Shown here in pieces: positions 17,077 through 26,067 of a stretch of 64,000 nucleotides of DNA. The notes below the pieces were generated by a model. That model ran no database searches. It was not told the DNA's origin and saw nothing but the letters and a program-made list of their open reading frames with translations. Position 1 is the first letter of the stretch. Every line of letters begins with the position of its first letter. The DNA is taken from NCBI RefSeq assembly GCF_000971235.1, contig NZ_BBMB01000014.1, positions 1-64,000 on the forward strand. Direction: 5' to 3'. The stretch is from Demequina subtropica. GTDB lineage: Bacteria > Actinomycetota > Actinomycetes > Actinomycetales > Demequinaceae. The position numbers and the translations under genes are program-made.

Positions 17077-18891
17077 ATGGCCCGCATCGTCCTTTCCGTT
17101 CTGTCAGCCCTGGTAGCCGCGTTGGTGCCGGTCGTCGCGCACGCCGATGCGCCCGACGGCGGCCGGAGCGTCGAGCGGTGGGAGGCGGGGTACACGCTGC
17201 AGGGGGACGGCTCTGTCGACGTCACGGTCGAGATCGACTTCGACTTCGGGAACGAGCCCGGCCACGGTCCGTACTGGACCCTGCCGATCCGCCAGGCGAC
17301 CGACGATCCGGACTACGACCGCGTCTACGACATCACCGACGTCGGTGCATCGTCCCCGACGGGCGCGCCTGCGAAGGTCTACCTCGAGGAGGGCGACGAC
17401 TGGCTCGTGGTGCGCGTGGGCGACGAGGACGTGGACGACGTCTCGGGCGTGCAGACCTACGTGCTCACCTATACCGTTCACGACGTCATGAACGCGACGG
17501 ACGCCGGTGACGAGTTCTACTGGAACGTCATCGGCGACGGGTGGGAGACGCCCATCGCCGACATCCTGGTGACGGTGACCGGCGAGGCCGACGTCACCGA
17601 CGCGACATGCTTCGCGGGACCCGCCGGTGGGACGACCGCGTGCGACGGCGTGGACTTCGGCGGGGTCGGCGCGGAGTTCACGCAGGCCTCGCTCGGGCCG
17701 GGGGAGCCGATGTCCGTCGCGGTGGCGTACCCCGCCGGGACCTACTCGACGGAGCCGGTGCTGCGCGAGAGCAGCGATCTCGCTCACGCGTTCCGGATCA
17801 CGCCCTGGACGGTGGGCGGCTTCCTGGTGCTGCTGCTCGGCGGCCTCGCGCTGGTGGTGCGTCGCATCCGCACCACCGGGGCGGATCACGAGTACGCCGA
17901 CTTCACGCCCGGCGTCGGCCCGGCCGGGGGAGAGGCCGCCGCCGTGCGCAAGCGCGACAAGCGCGCTCCCGTCGCGGTCGCCTTCGCGCCGCCGGACGGG
18001 CTGCGCCCGGGCCAGCTGGGCACCTTGATCGACGAGAAGGCCGATGTCCGCGACGTCACCGCGACGATGGTGGACCTCGCCGTCCGCGGCTACCTGGTGA
18101 TCGAGGCGACGGGCGAGGACGGGTACACGCTGGTCAAGCAGCGCGAGGCCGACGGCGCCCTGCATCCGTACGAGCAGATGCTTTTCGACGCGATCTTCAC
18201 CGGACGTGACCGCGTCACGCTCGACGACCTCAAGACCACCTTCCACGCCGACATGGCGAAGGTCCAGGCGCAGCTCTACCGCAACGTCACCACCAACGGC
18301 TGGTTCCGCTCGAACCCCACGCATGCGCGCGGCGCGTGGGCCGGGACGGGCGTCGCGGTCCTCATCGCGGGCGTGCTCGCGACCGTCGGGCTCGCGAACG
18401 TGTCCTCGCTCGCGCTGATCCCGCTCGCGCTCGTGGTGGTGGGCATCGTCATGGTCGCGACGTTCGCGATCGCGCCCGCGCGCACGCCCGAGGGGAGCCG
18501 GATCCTCGCGCAGACCAAGGGCTTCGAGCTCTACCTCCGTACCGCCGAGGCGGCGCAGCTGCGGGTCGAGGAGGGGCACGACCTCTTCAGCAGGTACCTG
18601 CCGTACGCGATCGCGTTCGGGGACGCCGAGGCGTGGACCAAGAAGTTCGAGCAGCTCGCGGCGCAGGGGGAGCGGCTCGCCGAGCCCACCTGGTACCGCG
18701 GCTACGGCTTCGGCTACGGCCTGTTCTGGGCGCACGCCGCGGGCTTCGGGCATCGCATGGGCGAGTTCACGGCGCTGGCCGATGCGGCGATCAGCGCGCC
18801 CACACCGGGCTCGTCCGGAGGGTCGGGCTTCTCCGGCGGAGGCGGCTTCTCCGGCGGTGGTGGCGGAGGCGGTGGTGGCGGCGGCTGGTGA
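17077..18891 (+). CDS. DUF2207 membrane protein with Gly-rich tail
   Basis: 604 residues. A signal peptide (about 1-24, ending AHA) precedes an extracellular beta domain with WTLPIRQATDDPDYDRVYDI typical of DUF2207, a transmembrane segment near 247-265, a cytoplasmic domain, two more membrane helices near 425-470 and a C-terminal SGGGFSGGGGGGGGGGGW tail. The family's function is unknown; the low-complexity glycine tail is a common feature. CATGAT 6 nt before the ATG at 17077 suggests leaderless expression. Confidence 0.85.
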   Translation: MARIVLSVLSALVAALVPVVAHADAPDGGRSVERWEAGYTLQGDGSVDVTVEIDFDFGNEPGHGPYWTLPIRQATDDPDYDRVYDITDVGASSPTGAPAKVYLEEGDDWLVVRVGDEDVDDVSGVQTYVLTYTVHDVMNATDAGDEFYWNVIGDGWETPIADILVTVTGEADVTDATCFAGPAGGTTACDGVDFGGVGAEFTQASLGPGEPMSVAVAYPAGTYSTEPVLRESSDLAHAFRITPWTVGGFLVLLLGGLALVVRRIRTTGADHEYADFTPGVGPAGGEAAAVRKRDKRAPVAVAFAPPDGLRPGQLGTLIDEKADVRDVTATMVDLAVRGYLVIEATGEDGYTLVKQREADGALHPYEQMLFDAIFTGRDRVTLDDLKTTFHADMAKVQAQLYRNVTTNGWFRSNPTHARGAWAGTGVAVLIAGVLATVGLANVSSLALIPLALVVVGIVMVATFAIAPARTPEGSRILAQTKGFELYLRTAEAAQLRVEEGHDLFSRYLPYAIAFGDAEAWTKKFEQLAAQGERLAEPTWYRGYGFGYGLFWAHAAGFGHRMGEFTALADAAISAPTPGSSGGSGFSGGGGFSGGGGGGGGGGGW

Positions 18892-18913
18892 GCCGCCGTC
18901 GCGCGCGCCCCTT

Positions 18914-19030
18914 GCGGCTCCGCCACACCGATCCACGGCTCCGCCACACGTGTGCCGGCGTGTCATCGGCGAGCCGCGACCATCGCGCCCCGTTCCGGGC
19001 GCGGCACGCGGCCCGTGTGTGGCGGAGCCG
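18914..19030 (+). repeat. Dispersed 118-bp repeat, copy B
   Basis: It opens GCGGCTCCGCCACAC, then CGATCC, then ACGGCTCCGCCACAC, has an inner segment with CCGGCGTGTCATCGG and closes with GTGTGGCGGAGCCG (19017-19030), the reverse complement of the opening. The plan and spacing match copy A at 13136-13253. It lies in the gap after the DUF2207 gene. Confidence 0.7.
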
Positions 19031-19046
19031 TGTGAGACGGAACGCG

Positions 19047-19082
19047 GAGAGGCCCGCACCCCAGCAGGGGTGCGGGCCTCTC
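19047..19082. terminator. Terminator hairpin between convergent genes
   Basis: A perfect 16-bp stem, GAGAGGCCCGCACCCC and its complement, around an AGCA loop. It lies between the DUF2207 gene and the converging MMPL gene. Confidence 0.7.
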
Positions 19083-19095
19083 GCGGCGTTGAGGG

Positions 19096-21708
19096 TCAGG
19101 CCTGCGCGGCTGGCTCCTCGTCGGTCTCCTCGGTGTGCGGCACGGGATGCTCGCGCTCGAGCGCCGCGCCCTCCACGTCCACGTTGGGGAGGATCTTGTC
19201 GAGCCAGCGCGGCAGCCACCACGCCTTCTCGCCCACGAGGTGCATGAGCGACGGCACGATGACCATGCGGACCACGAACGCGTCGAACAGCACGCCCATC
19301 GCGAGGCCGAAGCCCATGGGCCGGATCAGCGCGATGTGCGAGAACACGAATCCGCCGAACACCGAGACCATGATGATCGCGGCGGCCGTGACCACGGCGC
19401 GCCCGTGGCGCAGGCCCGAGACCACCGAGCGGCGCGCATCGAGACCGTGGACGTACGCCTCGCGCATGCCGGTGGTGAGGAACAGCTGGTAGTCCATCGC
19501 GAGGCCGAACAGGATGCCCGTGAGGATGATGGGCAGGAAGCTCAGCACCGGGCCCGGGTCGTGGACGCCGAAGAGCGAGCTCAGCCAGCCCCACTGGTAC
19601 ACCGCGGTCACCATGCCGAAGGCCGCGAACAGCGACAGCACGAAGCCGAGCGTCGCGATGAGCGGTACCACCAGCGAGCGGAACACGACGATGAGGATGA
19701 TGATCGACAGGCCCACCACGATCGCGAGGTAGAGCGGGAGCGCCTCGTCGAGCTTCTGGGAGACGTCGATGTTGCCTGAGGCCTCACCGGCGACGCCGAT
19801 GACGGTGCCGTCCTCGAGTGGGGAGAGCTCGCGGAGGTCCTCGACCAGCTGGACGGTGGACTCGCTGCCGGGGCCCTCGTTCGGGATGACCTGGAACGCG
19901 AGGAACCCGTTGTCCTCGGACGCGCCGGCCGGGGCGACAGCGGCGACGTCCTCGTTCTCCATGAGGACGTTCGCCACGGCGACCTGGGCCGCGAGGAGCT
20001 CGTCGTCGGAGACCGCCTCGGGCAGCTCCGCGGTCACCAGGAGGGTGCCGTTGACGCCCTCGCCGAACTTCTCGTCGACGGTCTTGTACGCGATGTACTG
20101 CGTCGAGTCGGTGGGCTCCTGGGTGCCGTCGGGCAGGCCCAGGCGCATCGACAACGCTGGGATCGCGATGATGAGCAGCGCGACGACCGCGCCGAAGAAG
20201 CGCAGCAGCGCGAGGCCCGTGCGCATCGGCTCGACGGGTGCCTCGGCGTGCTCGGCGGCACCGCGGGTCGCGCGTGCCTTCTTTCCCAGGACGCGGTGCC
20301 CGACGAGACCGAGCACCGCGGGGGTGAGGGTCACGGCGACCAGGACCGCGATGCCGACGCAGAACGCGCCGACGGTGCCCATGATGCCGAGGAACGGGAT
20401 ACCGGTGATGTTGAGCGCGAGCAGCGCCACGATGACCGTCGAGCCCGCGAAGACGACAGCGTTGCCGGACGTCCCGTTCGCGAGGCCGATGGACTCGTGG
20501 AGGTCCATGCCGCGCTTGTACTGCTCGCGGTGGCGGTTGACGATGAACAGCGAGTAGTCGATGCCGACGGCGAGGGCGAGCATGACGCCGAGCACCGGGG
20601 TGACCGAGGACATCTCCACGACGCCGGAGAAGGCGAGCGCGGTGGCGACACCGACGCCGACGCCGAGCACCGACGTGACGATGGGCATGAGCGCCGGCCA
20701 GATCGCGCGCATCATCACCATGAGGACCACGAAGGCGAGCGCGACACCGATGACCTCGCCGGCGCCCATGACGCCCTCGACGCTGGTCGCGATGTCGGCC
20801 GAGAAGTTGACGGTGATGCCGTCGGGGGTGGCGGCGCGGACGTCGGCGATGACCGCGTCCTTGTCCTCCTGGACCACCTCGTAGACGTTGGTGTCGAACT
20901 GGATCAGACCCAGCGCGGTGGTGCCGTCCTCGGACACCGAGCGGATGCCCGCCGCTGCGTCCGCGAGCTGGGCGCCGAGCTCGAGCTGCGCCTCCTGGGC
21001 CTCGAGCTCCGCGCGGCCGTCGTCGATCTGCGCCTGGCTGTCGTCGAGCTGCGTCTGCTGCTCCTCGATCTGCGCGAGACCCGCGTCGAGCTGCTCCTGC
21101 TGCTCGTCGATCTGCGCCTGCTGCGCCTCGAACTCTGCGACCGCGAACTCGTAGGTGCCGGCGTCCTTGGCCTGCTGGATCGCCTCGTCGAGCTGAGCCT
21201 GGCCGGCGTCGAGCTGCTGCTGGCCCTCCTCGAGCTGCGCGAGCGCCTCGTCGAGCTGCTGCTGGCCGGCGTCGAGCTGCTCCTGGCCGGCATCGAGCTG
21301 GGTGCGCGCGTCCTCGATCTGCTGGGGCGCGCCCTCGAGCTGCGAGCGCTGCTCCTCGAGCTGCGCCTGCGTCGCGAACGGGTCGATCACGCCGGTGACG
21401 GCGTCGACGTCCTGCGCGGCGGCGAGCGCGTCGCTCACCTGCTGCTTCTGCTCGTCCGTGAACGGCTCGCCGCTCTCGGTCTGGAAGACCGCGCGCGAGG
21501 ACCCGCCTGCGAGCTCGGGGATCTCCTCCACCAGCTGGTCCGTGACCTTCTCGGTCTCGAGCCCGGGGATGGAGAAGCTGTCGGTGAGGGTGCCGCCGAC
21601 CGCGACGAAGGCGCCGCCGGCGACGCCGAGCGCCAGCAGCCACGCGACGATCGCGATGAGCGGCCGCATGGCCGACGCGCGGCCGATGCGGTACAGGAGG
21701 TGGGCCAC
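19096..21708 (-). CDS. MMPL/RND-family transporter with Gln-rich coiled-coil loop
   Basis: 870 residues, twelve predicted membrane helices in two halves, each preceded by an outer loop; GIDYSLFIVNRHREQYKRG and AMDYQLFLTTGMREAY are the paired MMPL motifs carrying the proton-relay Asp. The first outer loop contains about 140 residues of repeated QLDAGQQQLDEAL-type heptads, predicted to form a long extracellular coiled coil as in YdfJ-like members. Such proteins export lipids or hydrophobic compounds using the proton gradient. The GTG at 21708 has an AGAAAGG ribosome site; the longer in-frame extension to 21840 runs through the promoter. Divergent from a TetR gene that probably represses it. Confidence 0.88.
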   Translation of the reverse strand: MAHLLYRIGRASAMRPLIAIVAWLLALGVAGGAFVAVGGTLTDSFSIPGLETEKVTDQLVEEIPELAGGSSRAVFQTESGEPFTDEQKQQVSDALAAAQDVDAVTGVIDPFATQAQLEEQRSQLEGAPQQIEDARTQLDAGQEQLDAGQQQLDEALAQLEEGQQQLDAGQAQLDEAIQQAKDAGTYEFAVAEFEAQQAQIDEQQEQLDAGLAQIEEQQTQLDDSQAQIDDGRAELEAQEAQLELGAQLADAAAGIRSVSEDGTTALGLIQFDTNVYEVVQEDKDAVIADVRAATPDGITVNFSADIATSVEGVMGAGEVIGVALAFVVLMVMMRAIWPALMPIVTSVLGVGVGVATALAFSGVVEMSSVTPVLGVMLALAVGIDYSLFIVNRHREQYKRGMDLHESIGLANGTSGNAVVFAGSTVIVALLALNITGIPFLGIMGTVGAFCVGIAVLVAVTLTPAVLGLVGHRVLGKKARATRGAAEHAEAPVEPMRTGLALLRFFGAVVALLIIAIPALSMRLGLPDGTQEPTDSTQYIAYKTVDEKFGEGVNGTLLVTAELPEAVSDDELLAAQVAVANVLMENEDVAAVAPAGASEDNGFLAFQVIPNEGPGSESTVQLVEDLRELSPLEDGTVIGVAGEASGNIDVSQKLDEALPLYLAIVVGLSIIILIVVFRSLVVPLIATLGFVLSLFAAFGMVTAVYQWGWLSSLFGVHDPGPVLSFLPIILTGILFGLAMDYQLFLTTGMREAYVHGLDARRSVVSGLRHGRAVVTAAAIIMVSVFGGFVFSHIALIRPMGFGLAMGVLFDAFVVRMVIVPSLMHLVGEKAWWLPRWLDKILPNVDVEGAALEREHPVPHTEETDEEPAAQA

Positions 21709-21812
21709 AGGGGAACCTTTCTCAGGGGTGATCCGGGGAGGGTGGCGACGATGCCCTGGCGTGCCGTCCGGCCGCGCGGGCTGAGCCCGGGCCGGGAGGC
21801 ACGTCTGAGAGA

Positions 21813-21836
21813 AGTCTAGGACAACTCCGACGAGTT
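21813..21836 (-). promoter_or_regulatory. MMPL promoter with candidate TetR operator
   Basis: On the minus strand TAGACT (21813-21818) is a -10 hexamer. Just upstream, AACTCCGACGAGTT (21823-21836) is an inverted repeat with 5-bp arms inside the spacer region. It lies between the divergent MMPL and TetR genes, the expected place for autoregulated repression. Confidence 0.4.
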
Positions 21837-21894
21837 TCACGACAACTGTTGGTTATCGCTTGGTGAAGTCCACGGACGGTGCCACAATCTCCCC

Positions 21895-22455
21895 GTGGAC
21901 GTGCGCATCGTGAGGACCCGGAGACGCCTGCAGGAGGCGCTCGTGGCGCTCGCGAGCGAGCGCGGGCTCGACGACATCTCGGTGAGCGACATCGTGGCCG
22001 AGGCGGGGGTCAACCGCTCGACCTTCTACCAGCACTACTCCGACAAGGAGACGCTCCTGGCGGACGCGCTCGACGCCGTCGCGGAGGAGGCGGGGGCGGG
22101 GATGTCGGGGCTCATCCTCGGCGCGGCGCCGCCCGAGCCCTTGGTGCGCTTCCTCGAGCACGTCGAGGCGCATGCCGATCTGTACCGCCGCGTGTTCACA
22201 GAGCCCGGCTATGGCGCGGTGCTGACCCGGCTGCGGCTCCGCAGCCGCGAGGCGATCCGCGACCTCGCTCCCGATGTCGACGAGATCTCGCGCAAGCGGC
22301 TTCCGGTCGACGTCGTGGCGGCAGGGCTGACCGGCCTCGTGCTGGGCGTCGTGGGGGAGTGGCTGCTCGCCGAGGACCGGCCCCCGGCCGCGGAGGCCGC
22401 CGGCTGGATCTGGAGCATCGTGCTCGGTCTGCCGGTGCTCAGCGAGGGCGCCTGA
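21895..22455 (+). CDS. TetR/AcrR-family regulator
   Basis: 186 residues. The N-terminal helix-turn-helix (about 10-55) reads ALASERGLDDISVSDIVAEAGVN then RSTFYQHYSDKETLL, canonical for TetR. The C-terminal ligand domain is not conserved enough to predict an effector. The GTG at 21895 has CACAAT 6 nt upstream, giving leaderless expression. It is divergent from the MMPL exporter with 186 bp between them and most likely represses it. Confidence 0.85.
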   Translation: MDVRIVRTRRRLQEALVALASERGLDDISVSDIVAEAGVNRSTFYQHYSDKETLLADALDAVAEEAGAGMSGLILGAAPPEPLVRFLEHVEAHADLYRRVFTEPGYGAVLTRLRLRSREAIRDLAPDVDEISRKRLPVDVVAAGLTGLVLGVVGEWLLAEDRPPAAEAAGWIWSIVLGLPVLSEGA

Positions 22456-22485
22456 GCGCTTCCGAGGCGGAGCACGGAGGCGTGC

Positions 22486-22514
22486 TTGGGCGCTGTCGGT
22501 CGTTCCGGTAGACT
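22486..22514 (+). promoter_or_regulatory. ssrA promoter
   Basis: TTGGGC (22486-22491), a 17-bp spacer and TAGACT (22509-22514). Transcription would start near 22521, about 11 nt before the mature tmRNA 5' end made by RNase P. Confidence 0.5.
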
Positions 22515-22531
22515 GGTGTCATAACTGCACA

Positions 22532-22898
22532 GGGGATGATCGGTTTCGACGTGTGTTTACTTCCGGAGGGAAGCGGGCCGAGAACGCAGAGTTATCTCGT
22601 AAACGACCTCTGCAACCTATAGGTGCCGATTCCAAGCGCACCGACTTCGCCCTCGCTGCCTAAGCGAGCGCCATGAAGTCCGTCAGCCCAGGGGCGTTCC
22701 CGACCTGGATCCTGGCGTCGACTAGGGAACTTGCTTCAGTCCTTCGTCATCGGGGACTGCGGGACTTCTAGATGACTGAGCCCGCTCACCACCTGCCTGA
22801 TGGTGGGTGAGGGGCTGAGAAAACCTTCTTCAGGCTGCGCCCGGAGAAGACTTCGGTTTGGACATGCGGACCCGGGTTCGATTCCCGGCATCTCCACC
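22532..22898 (+). ncRNA. ssrA: tmRNA
   Basis: The 5' end GGGGATGATCGGTTTCGAC and the 3' end GGGTTCGATTCCCGGCATCTCCACC form the tRNA-Ala-like half; GGGGATG pairs with CATCTCC. The tag frame runs from GCC at 22625 to TAA at 22661-22663 and encodes ADSKRTDFALAA, ending in the ALAA degron recognised by Clp proteases. tmRNA rescues stalled ribosomes with SmpB. The terminal CCA is only partly encoded (ACC then T). A GC hairpin terminator follows. Confidence 0.95.
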
Positions 22899-22905
22899 TC
22901 TCGCG

Positions 22906-22938
22906 AGGCCCCCGACGCCCATCGGCGTGCGGGGGCCT
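22906..22938 (+). terminator. ssrA terminator
   Basis: AGGCCCCCGACGCC pairs imperfectly with GGCGTGCGGGGGCCT, ending in a short T run, starting 8 nt after the tmRNA. Confidence 0.6.
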
Positions 22939-23023
22939 TCGCATGCCCGGCGCCGGGCGCTCGCCCGCCGCGCCCGTCGGCAGCCGCGCTCGCCGCGCCC
23001 GCTCGCCGCTCCGGTACGTCCCC

Positions 23024-23072
23024 GCGGGACATGGGTGCCGGATCCGGGCCGGATCCGGCACCCATGTCCCGC
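23024..23072. terminator. Perfect 22-bp hairpin upstream of the cation antiporter gene
   Basis: Arms 23024-23045 and 23051-23072 pair perfectly over 22 bp around a GGGCC loop; each arm holds a GGATCC site. It lies between the ssrA terminator and the antiporter promoter TAGGCT (23097-23102). It is unusually long for a terminator in this window, so a small repeat element is also possible. Confidence 0.5.
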
Positions 23073-23108
23073 CAGCGCGCCCGCGAGCTGCGTCACTAGG
23101 CTCGGGCC

Positions 23109-24092
23109 ATGACGCTCGCGATCCTCGCGACCCTGGCAGGGCTCGCCGCGCTCGCGTGGAGCGCCGACCGCTTCGTCTCCGGCGCATCGTCCGTCGCGGC
23201 GCACCTGGGCATGGCGCCGCTGCTCATCGGCATGGTCGTGGTCGGCTTCGGCACGTCCGCCCCGGAGCTCGTGGTGTCGGCCTTCGCCGCGGCGGGCGGC
23301 GACCCCGAGATCGCGCTCGGCAACGCGCTCGGCTCGAACATCGCGAACATCGGCCTGATCCTCGGCATCACCGCGATCATCGTGCCCGTCCTGGTCCACC
23401 GCGGCGTGCTCCGACGCGAGCTGCCGCTGCTGCTCGCGGCGACGCTCCTGCTCGCGCTCGTGCTGCTCGACGGGAGCATCTCCCGCATCGACGCCGGGAT
23501 CCTGGTGATGGCGCTCGGCGCGCAGCTGGTCTGGGCGGTCCGCACCGGCACCCGGCGCCGGCCACCCGGCGAGCCCCAGGACGAGCTCGCGCGCGAGATC
23601 GAGGCGCGGGAGGCCGCCGCCGGGATGTCGTACCGGGCGGCGTGGGCGTGGACCATCGGCGGCATCGTGCTGCTGGTCGCGGCCTCGCGCGTGCTCGTCT
23701 GGGGAGCGGTGGGCATCGCGGAGCGCCTCGGGTGGTCGGACCTGGTCATCGGCCTCACGGTGGTCGCGATCGGCACCTCGGCGCCGGAGCTGGCCGCGGC
23801 CATCGTCTCCGCGCGGCGCCGCGAGACGGACCTGGTGCTGGGCAACGTCATCGGCTCGAACCTGTTCAACACGCTCGCGGTGGTGGGGCTCGCGGGGCTC
23901 ATCGCGCCCTCCGCCGTCGAGCCGCAGGCGCTCACGCGGGACCTCCCCGTGCTCCTCGCGTTCACGCTCGCGTTGCTGATCATGGGCTTCCGGCCGCGCG
24001 CCGACGGGCGCATCAACCGTCTCGAGGGCGCGGCGCTCCTGGCGGCTTGGATCGCCTACACGGCGGTGCTCATCGGCACCGCGGGCGGCTGA
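23109..24092 (+). CDS. Ca2+/Na+ antiporter, CaCA family (YrbG-like)
   Basis: 327 residues, ten predicted membrane helices. The two alpha repeats are clear: MVVVGFGTSAPELVVSAFA with GNALGSNIANIGLILG, and LTVVAIGTSAPELAAAIVS with GNVIGSNLFNTLAVVG. These inverted-topology repeats form the ion sites of the cation/Ca2+ exchangers. It exports Ca2+ (or exchanges Na+) across the cytoplasmic membrane. TAGGCT 6 nt before the ATG indicates a leaderless transcript. The central cytoplasmic loop is charged and short. Ion specificity cannot be fixed from sequence. Confidence 0.9.
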   Translation: MTLAILATLAGLAALAWSADRFVSGASSVAAHLGMAPLLIGMVVVGFGTSAPELVVSAFAAAGGDPEIALGNALGSNIANIGLILGITAIIVPVLVHRGVLRRELPLLLAATLLLALVLLDGSISRIDAGILVMALGAQLVWAVRTGTRRRPPGEPQDELAREIEAREAAAGMSYRAAWAWTIGGIVLLVAASRVLVWGAVGIAERLGWSDLVIGLTVVAIGTSAPELAAAIVSARRRETDLVLGNVIGSNLFNTLAVVGLAGLIAPSAVEPQALTRDLPVLLAFTLALLIMGFRPRADGRINRLEGAALLAAWIAYTAVLIGTAGG

Positions 24093-24146
24093 TCGTCGGG
24101 ACCTCCGTACCTGCTCGCACGCCGTATCGCCCCTTACCTTCGATAC

Positions 24147-24992
24147 GTGCTGACTCTCCCCGAAACCGTCGACGTCCATGCCAAGGCCGCCGTGGCCAAG
24201 GTGAAGCTCTCGCGCACCCCGCTGCGCCTCCTCGTCTCGGCGATGCTCGCCGGCATGTGGATCGGCGTCGGCGACGTCCTCATGTGGTCGGCCGCGGGGC
24301 CGTTCCACGTCGCGGGCGATCCGATGGAGAAGCTCGTCGCCGGCAGCGTGTTCGCCGCCGCGCTCACCATCGTGGTCTTCGCCGGCTCAGAGCTCGCGAC
24401 GAGCGCGATGATGATCCTCCCGCTCGGCGCGATCCGTCGCACCATCTCCTGGTTCCAGGCCGCGGGCGTGCTGCTCGCGATCTTCTTCGCCAACATGATC
24501 GGCGCGTTCGCGTTCGCGTGGGTCATGATCCAGACCGGGGTGCTCGGGCACGGCGCGACAGGGGAGTTCGCCGCCGACACGCTCGCGGGCAAGATCTCGC
24601 ACACGCCCGCGGAGCTGTTCTGGCGCGGCGTCATGTGCAACGTGCTCGTATGCGTCGCGATCTGGGCCGCGGCCCGCCTCAAGAACGAGGTCGCCAAGGC
24701 CGTCATCATCTTCTGGGCCGTGCTGGCCTTCATCGCCTCGGGCTTCGAGCACGTCGTGGCGAACATGACCACGTTCGGCATCGGCCTCATCAGCGGCGGC
24801 GACGTCACGTGGGCGGACTTCGGCACCAACATGGTGTGCGTGGGCCTGGGGAACCTGGTCGGCGGTGCCGTGGTGATCGGTCTCGCCTACGCCTTCGTCG
24901 CCGGCAAGGCGCGCCCGGACGCGGACGATGCGCCGGCCCAGGACCCGGTCGAGGAGGCCGAGGCGGTGCTCGAGGACGCGACCGCGCGCTGA
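24147..24992 (+). CDS. Formate/nitrite transporter (FNT) family channel
   Basis: 281 residues with six membrane segments and FNT blocks LVSAMLAGMWIGVGDV, FAGSELATSAMMILPLG and GFEHVVANMTTFGIGL. FNT proteins are pentameric channels for formate, nitrite or hydrosulfide. The GTG at 24147 lies 6 nt after TACCTT, a leaderless start. Substrate cannot be called: there is no formate lyase or nitrite reductase gene near it. With AdhE elsewhere in the window, formate export during fermentation is possible but unproven. The Ala/Glu-rich C-terminus is cytoplasmic. Confidence 0.85.
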   Translation: MLTLPETVDVHAKAAVAKVKLSRTPLRLLVSAMLAGMWIGVGDVLMWSAAGPFHVAGDPMEKLVAGSVFAAALTIVVFAGSELATSAMMILPLGAIRRTISWFQAAGVLLAIFFANMIGAFAFAWVMIQTGVLGHGATGEFAADTLAGKISHTPAELFWRGVMCNVLVCVAIWAAARLKNEVAKAVIIFWAVLAFIASGFEHVVANMTTFGIGLISGGDVTWADFGTNMVCVGLGNLVGGAVVIGLAYAFVAGKARPDADDAPAQDPVEEAEAVLEDATAR

Positions 24993-24993
24993 G

Positions 24994-26067
24994 CTACCGC
25001 CCCATCGCGACGCGCTCGGGGCAGTCGAACGGGTCGCGCGCGGCGAGCCCGACGCGGTTGAGGTACTGCACCACGATCGCGTACGACTCGAGCAGGCTGG
25101 TCTCCGTGTAGGGCACGCCCACGTTCGCGCAGTGCTCGCGGACGATCTCCCTGGCGCGTCCCAGGTGCGGGCGCGCCATCGACGGGAACAGGTGGTGCTC
25201 GATCTGGAAGTTGAGCCCGCCCATGAGGATGGACATGGTCCAACCGCCCCGGATGTTGCGGCTGGTGAGCACCTGCTTGGACAGGAAGTCCATCTTCATG
25301 TCCGCGGGGACGATCATCATGCCCTTGTGGTTCGGCGCGAACGAGGCGCCCATGTACACGCCGAAGACGGCCATCTGCACGCCGAGGAACGCGAACGCCA
25401 TCCCGAGCGGCAGGAACCAGAACAGCGGCACCAGGTACAGCACGAAGTGCGCGGCGATCGCGGGGATCTCCTGCCAGCGCTGACGGCGGGTCCCGGAGGT
25501 CACCAGCGAGCGGATCGACTGGTAGTGGAGGTTGATCCCCTCGAGCGTGAGGAGCGGGAAGAACAGCCAACCCTGGCGCGCGTTGATCCACCGCAGGAGC
25601 CCGCGTGCGTTCGCGGCGTCCTCCTCGCGGAACGCGATGGTGTCCATGTCGATGTCGGGATCCTTGCCCACCCGGTTGGGGTTGCCATGGTGGCGGGTGT
25701 GCTTGTGCATCCACCACTGGTGGCTGATGCCGACCATCAGCGTGCTGAGGAAGCGCCCCAGGCGGTCGTTGGCCGGGCCCGAGGCGAGCACGGTGCGATG
25801 CGACGCCTCGTGGCCGAGGAACGCGATCTGCGTGAACACGATGGCGAGCGCGGCCGCCATGAGCAGCTGGAACCAGGAGTCGCCCAGGAGGATCATCCCG
25901 GTGACGACGCCGCCCAGCGCAAGCGCGAGCGCAGCGCCGTAGATGGCGTAGAAGCCGTAGGCGCGCTCGAGGAGGCCGGTGTCGCGGATGGTCGCCGACA
26001 GCGCCGCGAAGCGGCGGGTGACGTGGTTGACGGGCAGGGACGATGCAGGGGGCTGGGCCGGGATCAT
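24994..26067 (-). CDS. Membrane fatty acid desaturase
   Basis: 357 residues. The three histidine boxes that bind the di-iron site are HEASH, HKHTRHH and QIEHHLFP, characteristic of front-end/acyl-CoA or acyl-lipid desaturases. Four membrane helices flank the boxes. It introduces a double bond into membrane fatty acyl chains using O2 and an electron donor; no ferredoxin reductase gene adjoins it. The ATG at 26067 has a GGAGAGG site and overlaps the stop of a 20-codon ORF. A perfect palindrome lies over the predicted promoter. It converges on the FNT gene with 1 bp between the stops. Confidence 0.9.
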   Translation of the reverse strand: MIPAQPPASSLPVNHVTRRFAALSATIRDTGLLERAYGFYAIYGAALALALGGVVTGMILLGDSWFQLLMAAALAIVFTQIAFLGHEASHRTVLASGPANDRLGRFLSTLMVGISHQWWMHKHTRHHGNPNRVGKDPDIDMDTIAFREEDAANARGLLRWINARQGWLFFPLLTLEGINLHYQSIRSLVTSGTRRQRWQEIPAIAAHFVLYLVPLFWFLPLGMAFAFLGVQMAVFGVYMGASFAPNHKGMMIVPADMKMDFLSKQVLTSRNIRGGWTMSILMGGLNFQIEHHLFPSMARPHLGRAREIVREHCANVGVPYTETSLLESYAIVVQYLNRVGLAARDPFDCPERVAMGR

